Source: Paenibacillus maysiensis
GTDB lineage: Bacteria; Bacillota; Bacilli; Paenibacillales; Paenibacillaceae
Assembly: GCF_000520815.1 (NCBI RefSeq)
Contig: NZ_ASRY01000265.1
Coordinates: 1 to 64,000, forward strand
Length of the DNA: 64,000 nucleotides
Reading direction: 5' to 3'
Shown here: in pieces, positions 45,724 through 54,266 of the stretch
Layout of the letters: each line of letters begins with the position of its first letter
Position numbering within the stretch: position 1 is the first letter of the stretch
Program-made: the position numbers and the translations under genes
The notes under the pieces: model-generated
Databases searched by the model: none
The model's input: the letters and a program-made list of their open reading frames with translations, nothing else
Told to the model about the DNA's origin: nothing

Positions 45724-46881
45724 TTACCATATATACAGATCATTTTCCTTTAGTTTAAAAACGGCTTCGATAAAATAATAATCACCGTAAATGATGGAGT
45801 TATGATGCTCCTTGTTATGATAAGCGGCTGATCCGTTTTTCAGGATACAGTCGCAATCCCTAGACCAGTCGGTACGAGTCTTATCCAATGCTTTTAGCAT
45901 TTTTAGTGCTGCTCCGAGATACAGGTCTTTTTCAAGAGGCCCTACGGCCTTGGAAATCTCAATTAATCCACAAGCTGCAATAGCGGCTGCTGTAGAATCC
46001 TCATATGCGGGTTCTTTTGGCTGCCTGAAGTCGACCGGAATAATTCCGCTTTCTGGAATGTTAGCTATAAAATAATGCGCAATGCGCTTGGCAGTATTCA
46101 AGTATTCCTCTTTGCCAGTATGCCTGAAGCTCATCATAAAGCCGTATAGCCCCCAACTCTGGCCTCTGGTCCAAGAAGACCCTTCTTCGTAGCCCTGCCC
46201 ACCATAAGTTTTCACAACCCCACCATGGAACGGATCGAATTCAACGATATGATTCACGGAGCCATCTGGTCTTACAAATGTATTCATGACCGTATCTGCG
46301 TGCTTTATAGCGATCTGCTTAAACCTTGGATCACCGGTTTCTTCTGTTGCCCAATAGAGCAATGGGATATTGAACATACAATCAATAATCGCCCAACCTC
46401 GCGTATCTTCTCCATTCAGATCGTTCCACGCCCGAATGAATTCTCCGACCGGGTTGTACCGCCCAGCCAGCAGATTAGCTGCATGCAGTGCTCTTTTTCT
46501 GGATTCCGGATTTTGAGTGACTTTATAGTTCGCGACACTGGTTGGCAACCACATAAAACCAACGTCATGATGCAATCCATAATAATCCTGAAAACAAACG
46601 TCCAACTTATTTTCCAGAATATTTGCAAACTTCTTGTATTTCTCCTGTCCGGTTTCGTGATACATCTGCCACATCATGCCACCCCAAAATCCGTTAGTCC
46701 ACCAGTTAATTCCGTCAGTAACTGTATGGGTGGGGTTATCAATAGCTCGATCATCATGTACTCCGTTTATCGTAGTATAAGGTATTTTAGCTTGGGATTT
46801 TTCACTAACCCAGTCCATTTTATCCGTAATTTTTTGAATTACATCTTGTACCCATACATTTGCTTTGTCTAGTGTAAACAT
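45724..46881 (-). CDS. Unsaturated glucuronyl hydrolase, GH88
   Basis: From the ATG at 46881 the product has 385 residues, matching the usual 370-390 of the family. The upstream frame to 46953 adds 24 residues without family resemblance. The start is therefore chosen on length, and its ribosome-binding site (AAAGTGGGAA) is weak. Family marks are WWTNGFWGGMMWQMY, the aspartate of HHDVGFM (Asp106) and that of GWAIIDCMFNIPLL (Asp167), which correspond to the two catalytic Asp residues of UGL. The enzyme hydrates the double bond of 4,5-unsaturated uronates made by lyases and so releases the next sugar, inside the cell. It links the MFS-esterase unit to the heparinase-like lyase at 28.4 kb. Confidence 0.93.
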   Translation of the reverse strand: MFTLDKANVWVQDVIQKITDKMDWVSEKSQAKIPYTTINGVHDDRAIDNPTHTVTDGINWWTNGFWGGMMWQMYHETGQEKYKKFANILENKLDVCFQDYYGLHHDVGFMWLPTSVANYKVTQNPESRKRALHAANLLAGRYNPVGEFIRAWNDLNGEDTRGWAIIDCMFNIPLLYWATEETGDPRFKQIAIKHADTVMNTFVRPDGSVNHIVEFDPFHGGVVKTYGGQGYEEGSSWTRGQSWGLYGFMMSFRHTGKEEYLNTAKRIAHYFIANIPESGIIPVDFRQPKEPAYEDSTAAAIAACGLIEISKAVGPLEKDLYLGAALKMLKALDKTRTDWSRDCDCILKNGSAAYHNKEHHNSIIYGDYYFIEAVFKLKENDLYIW

Positions 46882-47021
46882 TAAATAAATTCCCACTTTC
46901 CATTTAGATTTTTTTGGTGGTGAACATTTTTCATTCAACAGGTGCATCAGCATGTTTCGGAAATTTTCTGATGCCTTGATATTGGGCTAGTGAAGTCAAT
47001 CTGTTATTGGATAAATAACTC

Positions 47022-47939
47022 TTAGGTATATTGCTCAAAGAGTTTTCCCCATTCTGCATAAAATTCAGGGGTGAGGCGTTTCCGATCATTAGTTGGAATT
47101 ATGCGGTCAATGTCCTGTTCAATAATGTCATGTCTCGCCGTGCCAATCAGTTGCTTGCGGAAAAAGTGTGCAACCGTGATCACGAGATCCTGAAATTCAA
47201 GATTGCCTTTAATGAAGAAATGATCCCCGTTTTTAATCTTGATGAAAGTCGCATTATCCAGTTTCGCATACAGTTTTTCGGATTCAATGATCGGTACAAT
47301 TGCATCCTCTTCACCATGAATAATCAGGAATGGCGGCATATGCTCATGAATATGAGTCATGGGACAAGCCAAATCGGCCAGTTCCTTGTGCTCGTGAATG
47401 TTCTCTAGAGTAGCGCCGATCAGGGCGGCTTCTGCGTCATTTCCGTACTCGGCGAGCGCAATAAGATCCATCCCACCCGATACCGAGCAAGCGGCTTGAA
47501 CCGCGGTGGATATTTCTCCTTTTTCCCATGGAGAATGATCACCCGATGTACCCAGCAGTGCCGCCAGATGTCCACCAGCTGAATGTCCCCATACTCCGAT
47601 CCGCCCGGGATGTATACCGTATCGCTCAGCATGCGCCCGAATCCACTGAACTGCATCCTTTAAATCTATAATCTGGGCTGGAAAAATAGCCTGGCTGGAG
47701 AAGCGGTAATTCACATTAATCGCTACAAATCCTTGCTGCGCCAGAGAGGCATTCCACACCTGTCCTCCGTAATTCTGCTTATCCCCACCATTCCATCCCC
47801 CGCCATGAATATACATCACAGCAGGACACGGAATGCTTACCGGCTTATCAGGTATCAAAATATCAAGCGACAGTTCCATGCCGTTCACCGTTTTATAAAC
47901 AACATCTTTCAATGCTGTAAATCCGCTCACTACCATCAT
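47022..47939 (-). CDS. Alpha/beta hydrolase, carbohydrate esterase type
   Basis: The product is 305 residues and cytoplasmic. The motif YIHGGGWNGGDK (about 43-54) forms the oxyanion hole. GVWGHSAGGH contains nucleophile Ser120, FLIIHGEEDAIVPI the acid and IKNGDHFF the catalytic His. This is the BD-FAE/acetyl-esterase-like group, often found beside glycosidases. It may remove acetyl or other ester groups from imported oligosaccharides before GH88 acts. The ATG overlaps the MFS stop by 4 bases (ATGA) and has a GGAGAGG site, so translation is coupled. GH88 starts 140 bases downstream. Confidence 0.9.
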   Translation of the reverse strand: MMVVSGFTALKDVVYKTVNGMELSLDILIPDKPVSIPCPAVMYIHGGGWNGGDKQNYGGQVWNASLAQQGFVAINVNYRFSSQAIFPAQIIDLKDAVQWIRAHAERYGIHPGRIGVWGHSAGGHLAALLGTSGDHSPWEKGEISTAVQAACSVSGGMDLIALAEYGNDAEAALIGATLENIHEHKELADLACPMTHIHEHMPPFLIIHGEEDAIVPIIESEKLYAKLDNATFIKIKNGDHFFIKGNLEFQDLVITVAHFFRKQLIGTARHDIIEQDIDRIIPTNDRKRLTPEFYAEWGKLFEQYT

Positions 47940-49225
47940 ATTGCATCCTCTCCTTGTTTTGTTAGATTTCCCTTTTCTGAACGCTCACCAAGCGTCCCTT
48001 CCTGCGTAGATTCCGGGTCTTGATCGTCCTTGCGCAGTGTGAATACAGCGATGATTGTGAATATTAAAGCAATTCCGCCCATGAGCACGTAAGCCTCATT
48101 AAAGCCTATAGTGTCATAAAGGTTACCGATGACTGGTGAATATATCGTTTGTCCCAGTGCAAGCGAGAATTGAAACCCGATTAGATAAAGAGTCGACGAG
48201 ACACGCGAGCTAAAGTGAGCACTAATATATTTAAATATCGAAACAAGCAGGATCGGTAGTTCAATGCCGCTAATGAGCTTGACAAAAGACAAGCCGACTG
48301 GAGCGACCACGATGCCTGCCAACAGCAACCGAATAATCATTAGGGAGTTAGCTAACAGCAGACCTCTTTTGATACCTATTCTGACCACGATTAACGGAGC
48401 CACGAACAGCATGCCCGCTTCAATGAACACCTGGACGGAATTCAGATAACCGTAAAATTGATTGCCGGTGGCTGCATTCGTAAAAGAGGCAGCATAATGA
48501 ATCGGAAACTGCTGCTCACAAACCATATAAAATGTCGGAACCGAAACCACATACACGACAAAGGCCCAGAACTTACCTGACTTCAGAAGCGCCCATATAT
48601 CATTTATTCTGAAAGGCTCTGCCTTCTCATGAGCCATCTCTGCTTCTTTTTGAGGATCAATCTTCATGACCAGCAACAGGAGCAGGAGAATAATCCCCAG
48701 TAAAGAACCGATGACAAAATTATAATTAGGATTCATGTTCATTAAAGGCCCTAAGAAAAAGGACATGGCCGCGAAACCGATAGAGCCGAACATCCGGACT
48801 CTTCCGTATTCAAAACCGTAGGTTCTTGCCACACGGTCAGCATAGGATTCTACCGCTCCCCCACCTGCCTGAAAAGCTGCGCCGATATACAAGCCACCGA
48901 TAATTGCCCCAAGCAGTGGACTGAATAGCAGCAGCGGTTTGTAAACAAATATAAAGAAAGGACCGGTAGCTACCGCCAAAAAGGCGATGATCCATAATAT
49001 ATTTTTCTTCAATCCGAACTTATCAGAAATAATTCCGTATATAGGCTGTGCAATCATAGCTATAATTGCGTTTGCAGAGAATACAACACCAATTTCTGTT
49101 CCTGTCAATTTCAAAGAGGAACTTAACCATATTGACAGCAAGGCAATTGCTGTAGCCTGAACTGCAAAATATAAAAATACAAATCCACTGATTGACCAGT
49201 AATTACGTCTGGCAATGCTGCTCAT
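47936..49225 (-). CDS. MFS oligosaccharide:proton symporter (LacY-like), copy 1
   Basis: The product is 429 residues with 12 helices. The opening with WSISGFVFLYFAVQATAIA, the loop SDKFGLKKNILW, and especially AAFQAGGGAVESYADRVART and FEYGRVRMFGSIGFAAMSFF are hallmarks of the oligosaccharide:H+ symporter family (LacY, RafB, MelY-like). It is a paralogue of the protein at 50.6-51.9 kb. Tight coupling to the esterase and GH88 suggests it imports an unsaturated, esterified disaccharide or similar. Upstream lie a cre-like site, an 11-base inverted repeat and a 19-base motif shared with the promoter of the paralogue. Confidence 0.92.
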   Translation of the reverse strand: MSSIARRNYWSISGFVFLYFAVQATAIALLSIWLSSSLKLTGTEIGVVFSANAIIAMIAQPIYGIISDKFGLKKNILWIIAFLAVATGPFFIFVYKPLLLFSPLLGAIIGGLYIGAAFQAGGGAVESYADRVARTYGFEYGRVRMFGSIGFAAMSFFLGPLMNMNPNYNFVIGSLLGIILLLLLLVMKIDPQKEAEMAHEKAEPFRINDIWALLKSGKFWAFVVYVVSVPTFYMVCEQQFPIHYAASFTNAATGNQFYGYLNSVQVFIEAGMLFVAPLIVVRIGIKRGLLLANSLMIIRLLLAGIVVAPVGLSFVKLISGIELPILLVSIFKYISAHFSSRVSSTLYLIGFQFSLALGQTIYSPVIGNLYDTIGFNEAYVLMGGIALIFTIIAVFTLRKDDQDPESTQEGTLGERSEKGNLTKQGEDAI

Positions 49226-49370
49226 AAATGATCATCCTTCCTGTCTGCTCACACTTGTGTTGTTCGCTTTCCTCGTCCTGAAATAAAACGGTAAAACATC
49301 CTCAGAATCCGCGTGGATTGCTTTCTAACGGATTTTAATCATAGCCAAATGATTGTTGGAAAACAGTCTT

Positions 49371-49410
49371 CTATCTATGTGACATCGATATCAGAGTTAC
49401 ACATAGATAG
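49371..49410. promoter_or_regulatory. Inverted repeat upstream of MFS copy 1
   Basis: CTATCTATGTG (49371-49381) and CACATAGATAG (49400-49410) are perfect inverted repeats with an 18-base spacer. A smaller pair, TAGTCTT/AAGACTA, lies at 49416-49437. Either could be an operator or a hairpin in the leader. No gene is in this 375-base gap. Confidence 0.45.
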
Positions 49411-49460
49411 GATATAGTCTTGACATACTAAGACTAGACCGTGGGTCGTTCTCGTATCCG

Positions 49461-49474
49461 TTAAAGCGTTTTCA
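49461..49474. promoter_or_regulatory. cre-like site between MFS copy 1 and AraC genes
   Basis: TTAAAGCGTTTTCA fits the cre core with CG in the centre and the CA end. It lies between the divergent MFS (-) and AraC (+) genes. Confidence 0.5.
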
Positions 49475-49518
49475 GTATAGCATGAGAAAAGTCGAAGAAG
49501 TTTTGTTATGTATAACAG

Positions 49519-49537
49519 AAATAACGTTTTATTTCAC
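49519..49537. promoter_or_regulatory. 19-base motif, copy 1
   Basis: AAATAACGTTTTATTTCAC lies 63 bases before the AraC gene. Its exact reverse complement occurs at 52063-52081 upstream of the second MFS paralogue. A binding site of the AraC protein is the most direct explanation. Confidence 0.55.
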
Positions 49538-49600
49538 TTGTGATAAAGCTAACAAAAATGCTACACTGTTGAAAAATCGACTTAATGTAGGAGAGTTAAC

Positions 49601-50470
49601 ATGGCACTTGGTTTTGAACCTGTCCCTTTTCAGGGACTACCCATTGTTTGGTCGGATTGTCATGTTTCAAGCAAGCCCAACAGCGGATTCTATCATTGGC
49701 ATCAATGCTGCGAGATTTTAGTCATTTATAATGGCAACGGTACTGTCGTCATGAATAATCAGACTCATCAGATTAAGAAAGGCATGCTCTTTGTGTTTCA
49801 ACCATTTGAAATTCACAAAGTTTATGCTAAAATTTCTGAACATTGTCCGTATAAAAGAACCGTTATTCATCTAAACCATTTGTATATTGATCAGTATCTA
49901 AGCAGCTTTCCACATCGGCGGGAATTATTTGACCGTTTGTGCTACTCAAGTGTTATTGAACGTGCTTTTGATTTGGGAAATGATTTAGATTTTTTTACCA
50001 CATTCGTGGATGATTATGAGCGTATAGCGCACACAGACAGAGGATCTTCGCAAGAGGAAATTACCATCTTTATGCTTCGATTCCTCAGCGCTATGGAAAA
50101 GTTCATTCCCTCGTCCGGCACAAAGCCTTTGCTGACCTGGCGCAAGGAGGAATATTCAGAAATTATAATGAATTGGATTGAGACTCATTATATGGAATCC
50201 GACATTCTAAATAAGTTGGCAAACGAACTCCATTTGACAAGGTCATATGTATCTCGTCTGTTTAAGAAAGAAACAGGCAGCAATCTGACAGAATATCTCA
50301 CCGCGAAACGAGTCAAAGTAGCAGCCCACTTGCTTGAAACGACATCGTTTCCCGTAGAAACGATTGGTAATAAAGTCGGTTTTCAAAATATCTCACATTT
50401 TATCTCCTGTTTCAAAAAAACCTACCAGGTTACACCTCTGCAATACAGATTAAACACAAAAAAAAATTGA
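49601..50470 (+). CDS. AraC-family regulator, probably of the two MFS units
   Basis: The product is 289 residues. The ATG has a GGAGAG site 7 bases away. The N-terminal cupin is visible in GFYHWHQCCEILVIYNGNGT and MLFVFQPFEIHKV. The C-terminal domain has the two helix-turn-helix motifs NKLANELHLTRSYVSRLFKK and VETIGNKVGFQNISHFISCF, and the ending VTPLQYR. It stands between the two paralogous MFS genes, divergent from the first and convergent with the second. The 19-base motif before both makes it the likely common regulator. Confidence 0.93.
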   Translation: MALGFEPVPFQGLPIVWSDCHVSSKPNSGFYHWHQCCEILVIYNGNGTVVMNNQTHQIKKGMLFVFQPFEIHKVYAKISEHCPYKRTVIHLNHLYIDQYLSSFPHRRELFDRLCYSSVIERAFDLGNDLDFFTTFVDDYERIAHTDRGSSQEEITIFMLRFLSAMEKFIPSSGTKPLLTWRKEEYSEIIMNWIETHYMESDILNKLANELHLTRSYVSRLFKKETGSNLTEYLTAKRVKVAAHLLETTSFPVETIGNKVGFQNISHFISCFKKTYQVTPLQYRLNTKKN

Positions 50471-50538
50471 CCACTAAAATGATCGTTGCCGTGATATGAC
50501 GAAAACGGAGCAAAAAACAAACCCACAAAATAGAAAAA

Positions 50539-50574
50539 ACAAGCTGCCCCGGTAGAATTCCGGAAGCAGCTTGT
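50539..50574. terminator. Bidirectional terminator between AraC and MFS copy 2
   Basis: ACAAGCTGC (50539-50547) pairs with GCAGCTTGT (50566-50574), with an inner CCGG...CCGG pairing. On the minus strand it is followed by TTTTTTCTATTTTG. It serves the convergent genes. Confidence 0.75.
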
Positions 50575-50603
50575 AGTTCAAGTCTTTTTCAACCCGAAGT
50601 GGA

Positions 50604-51854
50604 TTACTTTTCAACAACTATAGGGGAATTGATTGTTGCCTCAAGTTTGTTTCCAGGTGTTTTATTAAGCGTCAGTATGGCTAATGCCGTAGAGATCAGC
50701 ACAATAGTACCCATCAGCATGTAGGTTTTAGGAAATCCGAGTGTTTCATACAGGTGTCCCGCAATCGGTCCTATAATAACTACTCCAATGTAATTTATCG
50801 ATTGATAACCGATTAAATACATGCTGGAGGACAAGCGCTGTGAGAAGGTTTCGGCAATATATTTAAAGACAGAAATCAGAAGAATAGGCAATTCAATGCT
50901 ATGCAGTAGTTTCCATATAACTACTTCGGATATAGTGGTGGAAAAGCCCGTGCCCAAGATGCGGATGCCCATAATTGCCCCTGCCAGTAACAAGCCCCGT
51001 TTGGCACCGATCTTATTCACAACAAATGGGATTGTAAACATAAAGAAGGCCTCACCGAATATTTGCACGGAATTGAGATATCCGAAAAATTCATTTCCCT
51101 GCTTCTCAGACGGAAACAAAGACACAAAAAAACGCGGAAACTGCTGGTCCATGACAAAAAATATGCTGGCAACCCCGAATACGTATATAATAAAAAACCA
51201 GAATTTCTTTAATTTTAGTAACGAAAACACATCTTTTACTTTGACCGGGTCTTTATCAATGACAAGCTGCTCCTTGATCTGATCAGGTATTTTTATCCAT
51301 AAAAGCATAAAAATCGTGATGAGAGCAAAAATGGAAGCGGTCCAAAAATTTAAATTCGGGTCTATATTGAATAGTTTCCCGGCAAAAAAAGCTGCGAAAG
51401 CAAAGCCTAATGAGCCAAAGCTTCTGACTTTCCCATATTCAAAACCAAACTGACGTCCACATTTTTCAATATAAGATTCGATCGCCGCAATCCCTGCGGA
51501 GAAAGCAAAACCGATAAAAAGACCGCCTACCAGCATGCCAACGATCGGCGTCCCACTTAACAAAGGACGATATACATAGATGAAAAAGGGAGCAATCAGC
51601 AGCGTTGCCCCAGAAATGAACCACAGAACATTTTTGCGGTAACCGAGCCTGTCCAGGAAGTACCCGAAAACGGGCTTGAAAGCTAAGGCAAATAATGCAT
51701 TAATGGAAAAGACTGTACCTATTAAGGGCCCATTGAGGCCGATTGTCTCCCCGAGCCATAATGAAAACAACGAATAAGCCGCTGCCCATGCAGCCTGAAA
51801 GAAAAATAGAAAAGAGCTTAATTTCCAAAATAGTTGCTTGTTAATGGGTGTCAT
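50604..51854 (-). CDS. MFS oligosaccharide:proton symporter (LacY-like), copy 2
   Basis: From the ATG at 51854 (GGAGG site; the frame from 51893 has none) the product has 416 residues. It shares the marks of copy 1: FSAGIAAIESYIEKCGRQFG, then FEYGKVRSFGSLGFAFAAFF, and FFGYLNSVQIFGEAFFMF. No enzyme gene follows it on its strand, so it acts alone or for another locus. Its promoter region holds a cre-like site (51969) and the 19-base motif (52063), as in copy 1. It may carry a related sugar with different linkage or charge. Confidence 0.92.
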   Translation of the reverse strand: MTPINKQLFWKLSSFLFFFQAAWAAAYSLFSLWLGETIGLNGPLIGTVFSINALFALAFKPVFGYFLDRLGYRKNVLWFISGATLLIAPFFIYVYRPLLSGTPIVGMLVGGLFIGFAFSAGIAAIESYIEKCGRQFGFEYGKVRSFGSLGFAFAAFFAGKLFNIDPNLNFWTASIFALITIFMLLWIKIPDQIKEQLVIDKDPVKVKDVFSLLKLKKFWFFIIYVFGVASIFFVMDQQFPRFFVSLFPSEKQGNEFFGYLNSVQIFGEAFFMFTIPFVVNKIGAKRGLLLAGAIMGIRILGTGFSTTISEVVIWKLLHSIELPILLISVFKYIAETFSQRLSSSMYLIGYQSINYIGVVIIGPIAGHLYETLGFPKTYMLMGTIVLISTALAILTLNKTPGNKLEATINSPIVVEK

Positions 51855-51968
51855 TAGATTATTCCTCCGCATAAAAATAGAAATATACATCACGGATAAA
51901 AACGGAATAAACTGTTTCCAACAGAAAACACTGACAAACTCATTTGGCTATGTTTATTATAGCAAACT

Positions 51969-51982
51969 TGAAAACGTTATCA
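51969..51982. promoter_or_regulatory. cre-like site before MFS copy 2
   Basis: TGAAAACGTTATCA fits the cre pattern at all fixed positions. It lies 115 bases before the start codon. Confidence 0.6.
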
Positions 51983-52062
51983 AGCATAAAATCACAGTTT
52001 TTTTATAATTAAGTTTTCCTTTTTGGGACCTGCTCTTCCCTTTTGGACGAACATCACTACAT

Positions 52063-52081
52063 GTGAAATAAAACGTTATTT
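52063..52081. promoter_or_regulatory. 19-base motif, copy 2
   Basis: GTGAAATAAAACGTTATTT is the exact reverse complement of the sequence at 49519-49537. It lies between MFS copy 2 (-) and the discoidin-like gene (+). Confidence 0.55.
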
Positions 52082-52126
52082 TTGTCATACAAAACAGAAC
52101 TTTTTTGGGCCTTTTTCATGTTATGA

Positions 52127-52140
52127 TGTAAGCGGTTTAA
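52127..52140. promoter_or_regulatory. cre-like site before the discoidin-like gene
   Basis: TGTAAGCGGTTTAA agrees with the cre pattern in the left half and core but not at the right end. It lies 53 bases before the start codon. Confidence 0.4.
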
Positions 52141-52192
52141 TAAATATTGAACAGGTCTATGAACTTAAATTCCTTAAAATTGAGGTGTACAT

Positions 52193-52984
52193 ATGATTAA
52201 TTTATCCATTGAAGTACAAAGTGAAGATGGAACTATACTCGCAAAAAATACGGACGCTGAGGAGATAAATCTGGTTTATAATCATCCGTATCAATTGGGC
52301 GATTCGATTGTTCTAAGAAGCTCTAAACCCCATGTTTATTTGTACATCCAGTTGGATGACGCGATGAATGAGGCCTTTGTCTATTTATCTGGGCAAGAAT
52401 ACCAGTATATTATACCTTTTGATGAAAAAAAAACTTCCTACTCCCCAAAGTCATTTACAGGTGAAATGCACTTGTTGACCGCGCGGGTTGCAAGCGTAGA
52501 AGAAATCGCGTCCTATAAAAATCTTGCGAGGAATGAGTATGATCAGCATACAAATACCTCATTGTTCCCGCATGCTTCGGCCAATGTCGAAACCCGTGGT
52601 GAAGCGGTTTTCGCTGCCAGAAACGCAATTAACGGCAATACAGTGACATTTTCACATGGAGGCTGGCCCTTCGAGTCGTGGGGGATTAACCAGCAGGAAG
52701 ATGCCGAATTCACCATCCATTTTGGACGCCATGTTGAAATTGACAAGATTGTATTGTATTTGCGGGCCGATTTTCCGCACGACAATTACTGGGAGAAAGT
52801 TTCGTTACATTTTTCTGATGGCAGCAAACAAGTGACGCAGCTTATTAAGTCAGGTAAAGCGCAGACTATACAGCTTGAGCCGAAGAAAGTGGAATGGGTA
52901 AAGCTTAGCGAACTGATTAAATCCGATGATCCGGCTCTATTCCCAGCGCTTACACAGTTCGAAGCCTATGGACACGATGTATGA
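52193..52984 (+). CDS. Two-domain protein with discoidin-like C-terminus
   Basis: The product is 263 residues, with no signal peptide and no membrane segment. The first 100 residues are a beta-rich domain (GDSIVLRSSKPHVYLYIQLD, then FVYLSGQEYQYIIPFDEK). The second part resembles a discoidin or F5/8 type C carbohydrate-binding fold: NGNTVTFSHGGWPFESWGIN, then FGRHVEIDKIVLYLRADFP, DNYWEKVSLHFSDGSKQ and VEWVKLSEL. I recognise no catalytic residues. Its place next to sugar transporters and behind a cre-like site suggests a role with carbohydrate, but why a binding domain would be cytoplasmic is not clear. The ATG has a GAGGTG site. Confidence 0.7.
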   Translation: MINLSIEVQSEDGTILAKNTDAEEINLVYNHPYQLGDSIVLRSSKPHVYLYIQLDDAMNEAFVYLSGQEYQYIIPFDEKKTSYSPKSFTGEMHLLTARVASVEEIASYKNLARNEYDQHTNTSLFPHASANVETRGEAVFAARNAINGNTVTFSHGGWPFESWGINQQEDAEFTIHFGRHVEIDKIVLYLRADFPHDNYWEKVSLHFSDGSKQVTQLIKSGKAQTIQLEPKKVEWVKLSELIKSDDPALFPALTQFEAYGHDV

Positions 52985-53009
52985 GTACATGAAAAGGCAT
53001 TATCAGCTT

Positions 53010-53612
53010 GGAATTAGTATGAAACGTTCTACCAAGTGACGTTCTTTGTAGATATCCCGATCATATTTCGGAGGCACTCGACGGTTTTCTTACCTGGAAT
53101 CACGGGGATGGCTTGTTTATCTTCCAAAAAGGCTCGAATCGCATTCGTATCGTAAGCTCGGTCGGCCAAGACTTGCTTCATGGTCAGTTTCATGGCTTTA
53201 AGCATTTCGAATCCATGGACGGAATCATAGGCCTCGCCTCCGGTCAATTCGAAGCGAAATGGATTTCCTAACGCATCCACCACGGGAGCGTCCGCTTGCT
53301 TGCTGTGCCCCATACTAGTGAACTCGCACCATCGTGGCATCTATCATCACACTTTCCTCATCGGAATCCAGCGAAACGTCTTTTAACACTTCGTCCCAAA
53401 TCCCCGCTTTTTGCCAGCGTCGAAAGCGGGTGTAGACGGATTTCCAATGGGGAAAGAAACACGCCAAGGGGCACCTGAACGAGCCACCCATAGCATAGCA
53501 TTCAACATAATTCGATTGTCCACTGCAGGACGTCGTCCTTGTGATTTTCGTTCAGGTGGAAAAAGATCTTGAATCTGCCGCCATTGTTGATCTTGAATTT
53601 CATATCATGTAC
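53010..53612 (-). pseudogene. IS5-type transposase remnant
   Basis: On the minus strand the pieces of an IS5-family (IS427-like) transposase follow one another in changing frames: WRQIQDLFPPERKSQGRRPA, then NAMLWVARSGAPWR, then HWKSVYTRFRRWQKAGIWDE and ESVMIDATMVRVH, then DALGNPFRFELTGGEAYDS, VLADRAYDTNAIRAFLED and, after another slip, PPKYDRDIYKERHLVERF. At least three frame changes and a deletion between MVRVH and DALGN make it inactive. I could not define terminal inverted repeats. It marks the boundary between the MFS and galactan blocks. Confidence 0.85.
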
Positions 53613-53783
53613 TCATTAGATGGTTTTAACCAATATATCCCTACTTAAACACTTTGAAGACACGCCCTAATGGCTAATCTTAAACTTTGCTCATTGGATA
53701 TTTACATTTCGATCACTCCTTATAGGATTTAGTTTAATTACATTATATACATAGTAAAAATTAAAATCTGTTGTAAATTTATT

Positions 53784-53833
53784 AGAATGAAAGCCCGCCA
53801 GATCAGTGATTTGATCTGGCGGGCTTTCATTCT
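53784..53833. terminator. Perfect 22-base-pair hairpin
   Basis: Bases 53784-53805 (start AGAATGAAAGCC, end CCAGATCA) are exactly complementary to 53812-53833, with the loop GTGATT. It lies downstream of the GH2-GH42 transcript and the CBM6 remnant and could end transcripts from both sides. The rest of the gap from 53614 to 53900 holds nothing recognisable. Confidence 0.75.
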
Positions 53834-53898
53834 ATTTACTTAACTAAGGTGAACGTGAATAACTTACCACGTTACTTCATGTTTAAATATTCAAGCTT

Positions 53899-53940
53899 CA
53901 TTCTTGAAGCCTCATTCTTGAAGCCCCATTCTTGAAGCCT
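53899..53940. repeat. Three tandem 14-base units
   Basis: CATTCTTGAAGCCT, CATTCTTGAAGCCC and CATTCTTGAAGCCT follow each other directly. The unit length is not a multiple of three, so a change in copy number shifts the frame of the CBM6 remnant, whose stop lies within them. Confidence 0.8.
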
Positions 53941-54232
53941 CATTCGATCCTTTAAATACAATATATATCATATAGTTTCCATTAACGCGTCCCCCGGCTA
54001 GCCCCTCAGAAGAAATAACATTTTGACTTTTTTCCGTAAGCTTATAAGTTGTGAGGCTACCTGTATTCTCAACTGGAATGGTGGCTGATAAACTGCCTCT
54101 TAAAAGGACCCGAGCTACTGGCGGCTCTAATTTCAAGTGTGCCTGCCCCTGTGCTAGCGTATTTGATGTTCACCGTGCTAACATCCTTAAATGAAGTATA
54201 CGGCAAAGAGGCTATGGCATGGGGTACCAGTG
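53912..54232 (-). pseudogene. CBM6-type carbohydrate-binding module remnant
   Basis: Two frames together give a CBM6 core: YTSFKDVSTVNIKYAS and GAGTLEIRAASSSGPF in one, then SLSATIPVENTGSLTTYKL and NGNYMIYIVFKGSN in the next. The slip is near 54105. CBM6 domains usually read FxxVDxGxG...VRVAS...GGTIEIRxDS...G-x-I-x-V-x-x-T-G-x-W...DLYLVFKG, which fits. The catalytic part that should precede it is missing, as the GH42 stop is only 35 bases away. It was probably the tail of a secreted enzyme whose front was lost. Confidence 0.6.
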
Positions 54233-54266
54233 AGATTTACATAGCTGTTCTCTCTTGAACTGTTTA

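Noticed and set aside
53899-53940. CRISPR-like array
   Set aside because: Three directly adjacent 14-base units without spacers are a simple tandem repeat.
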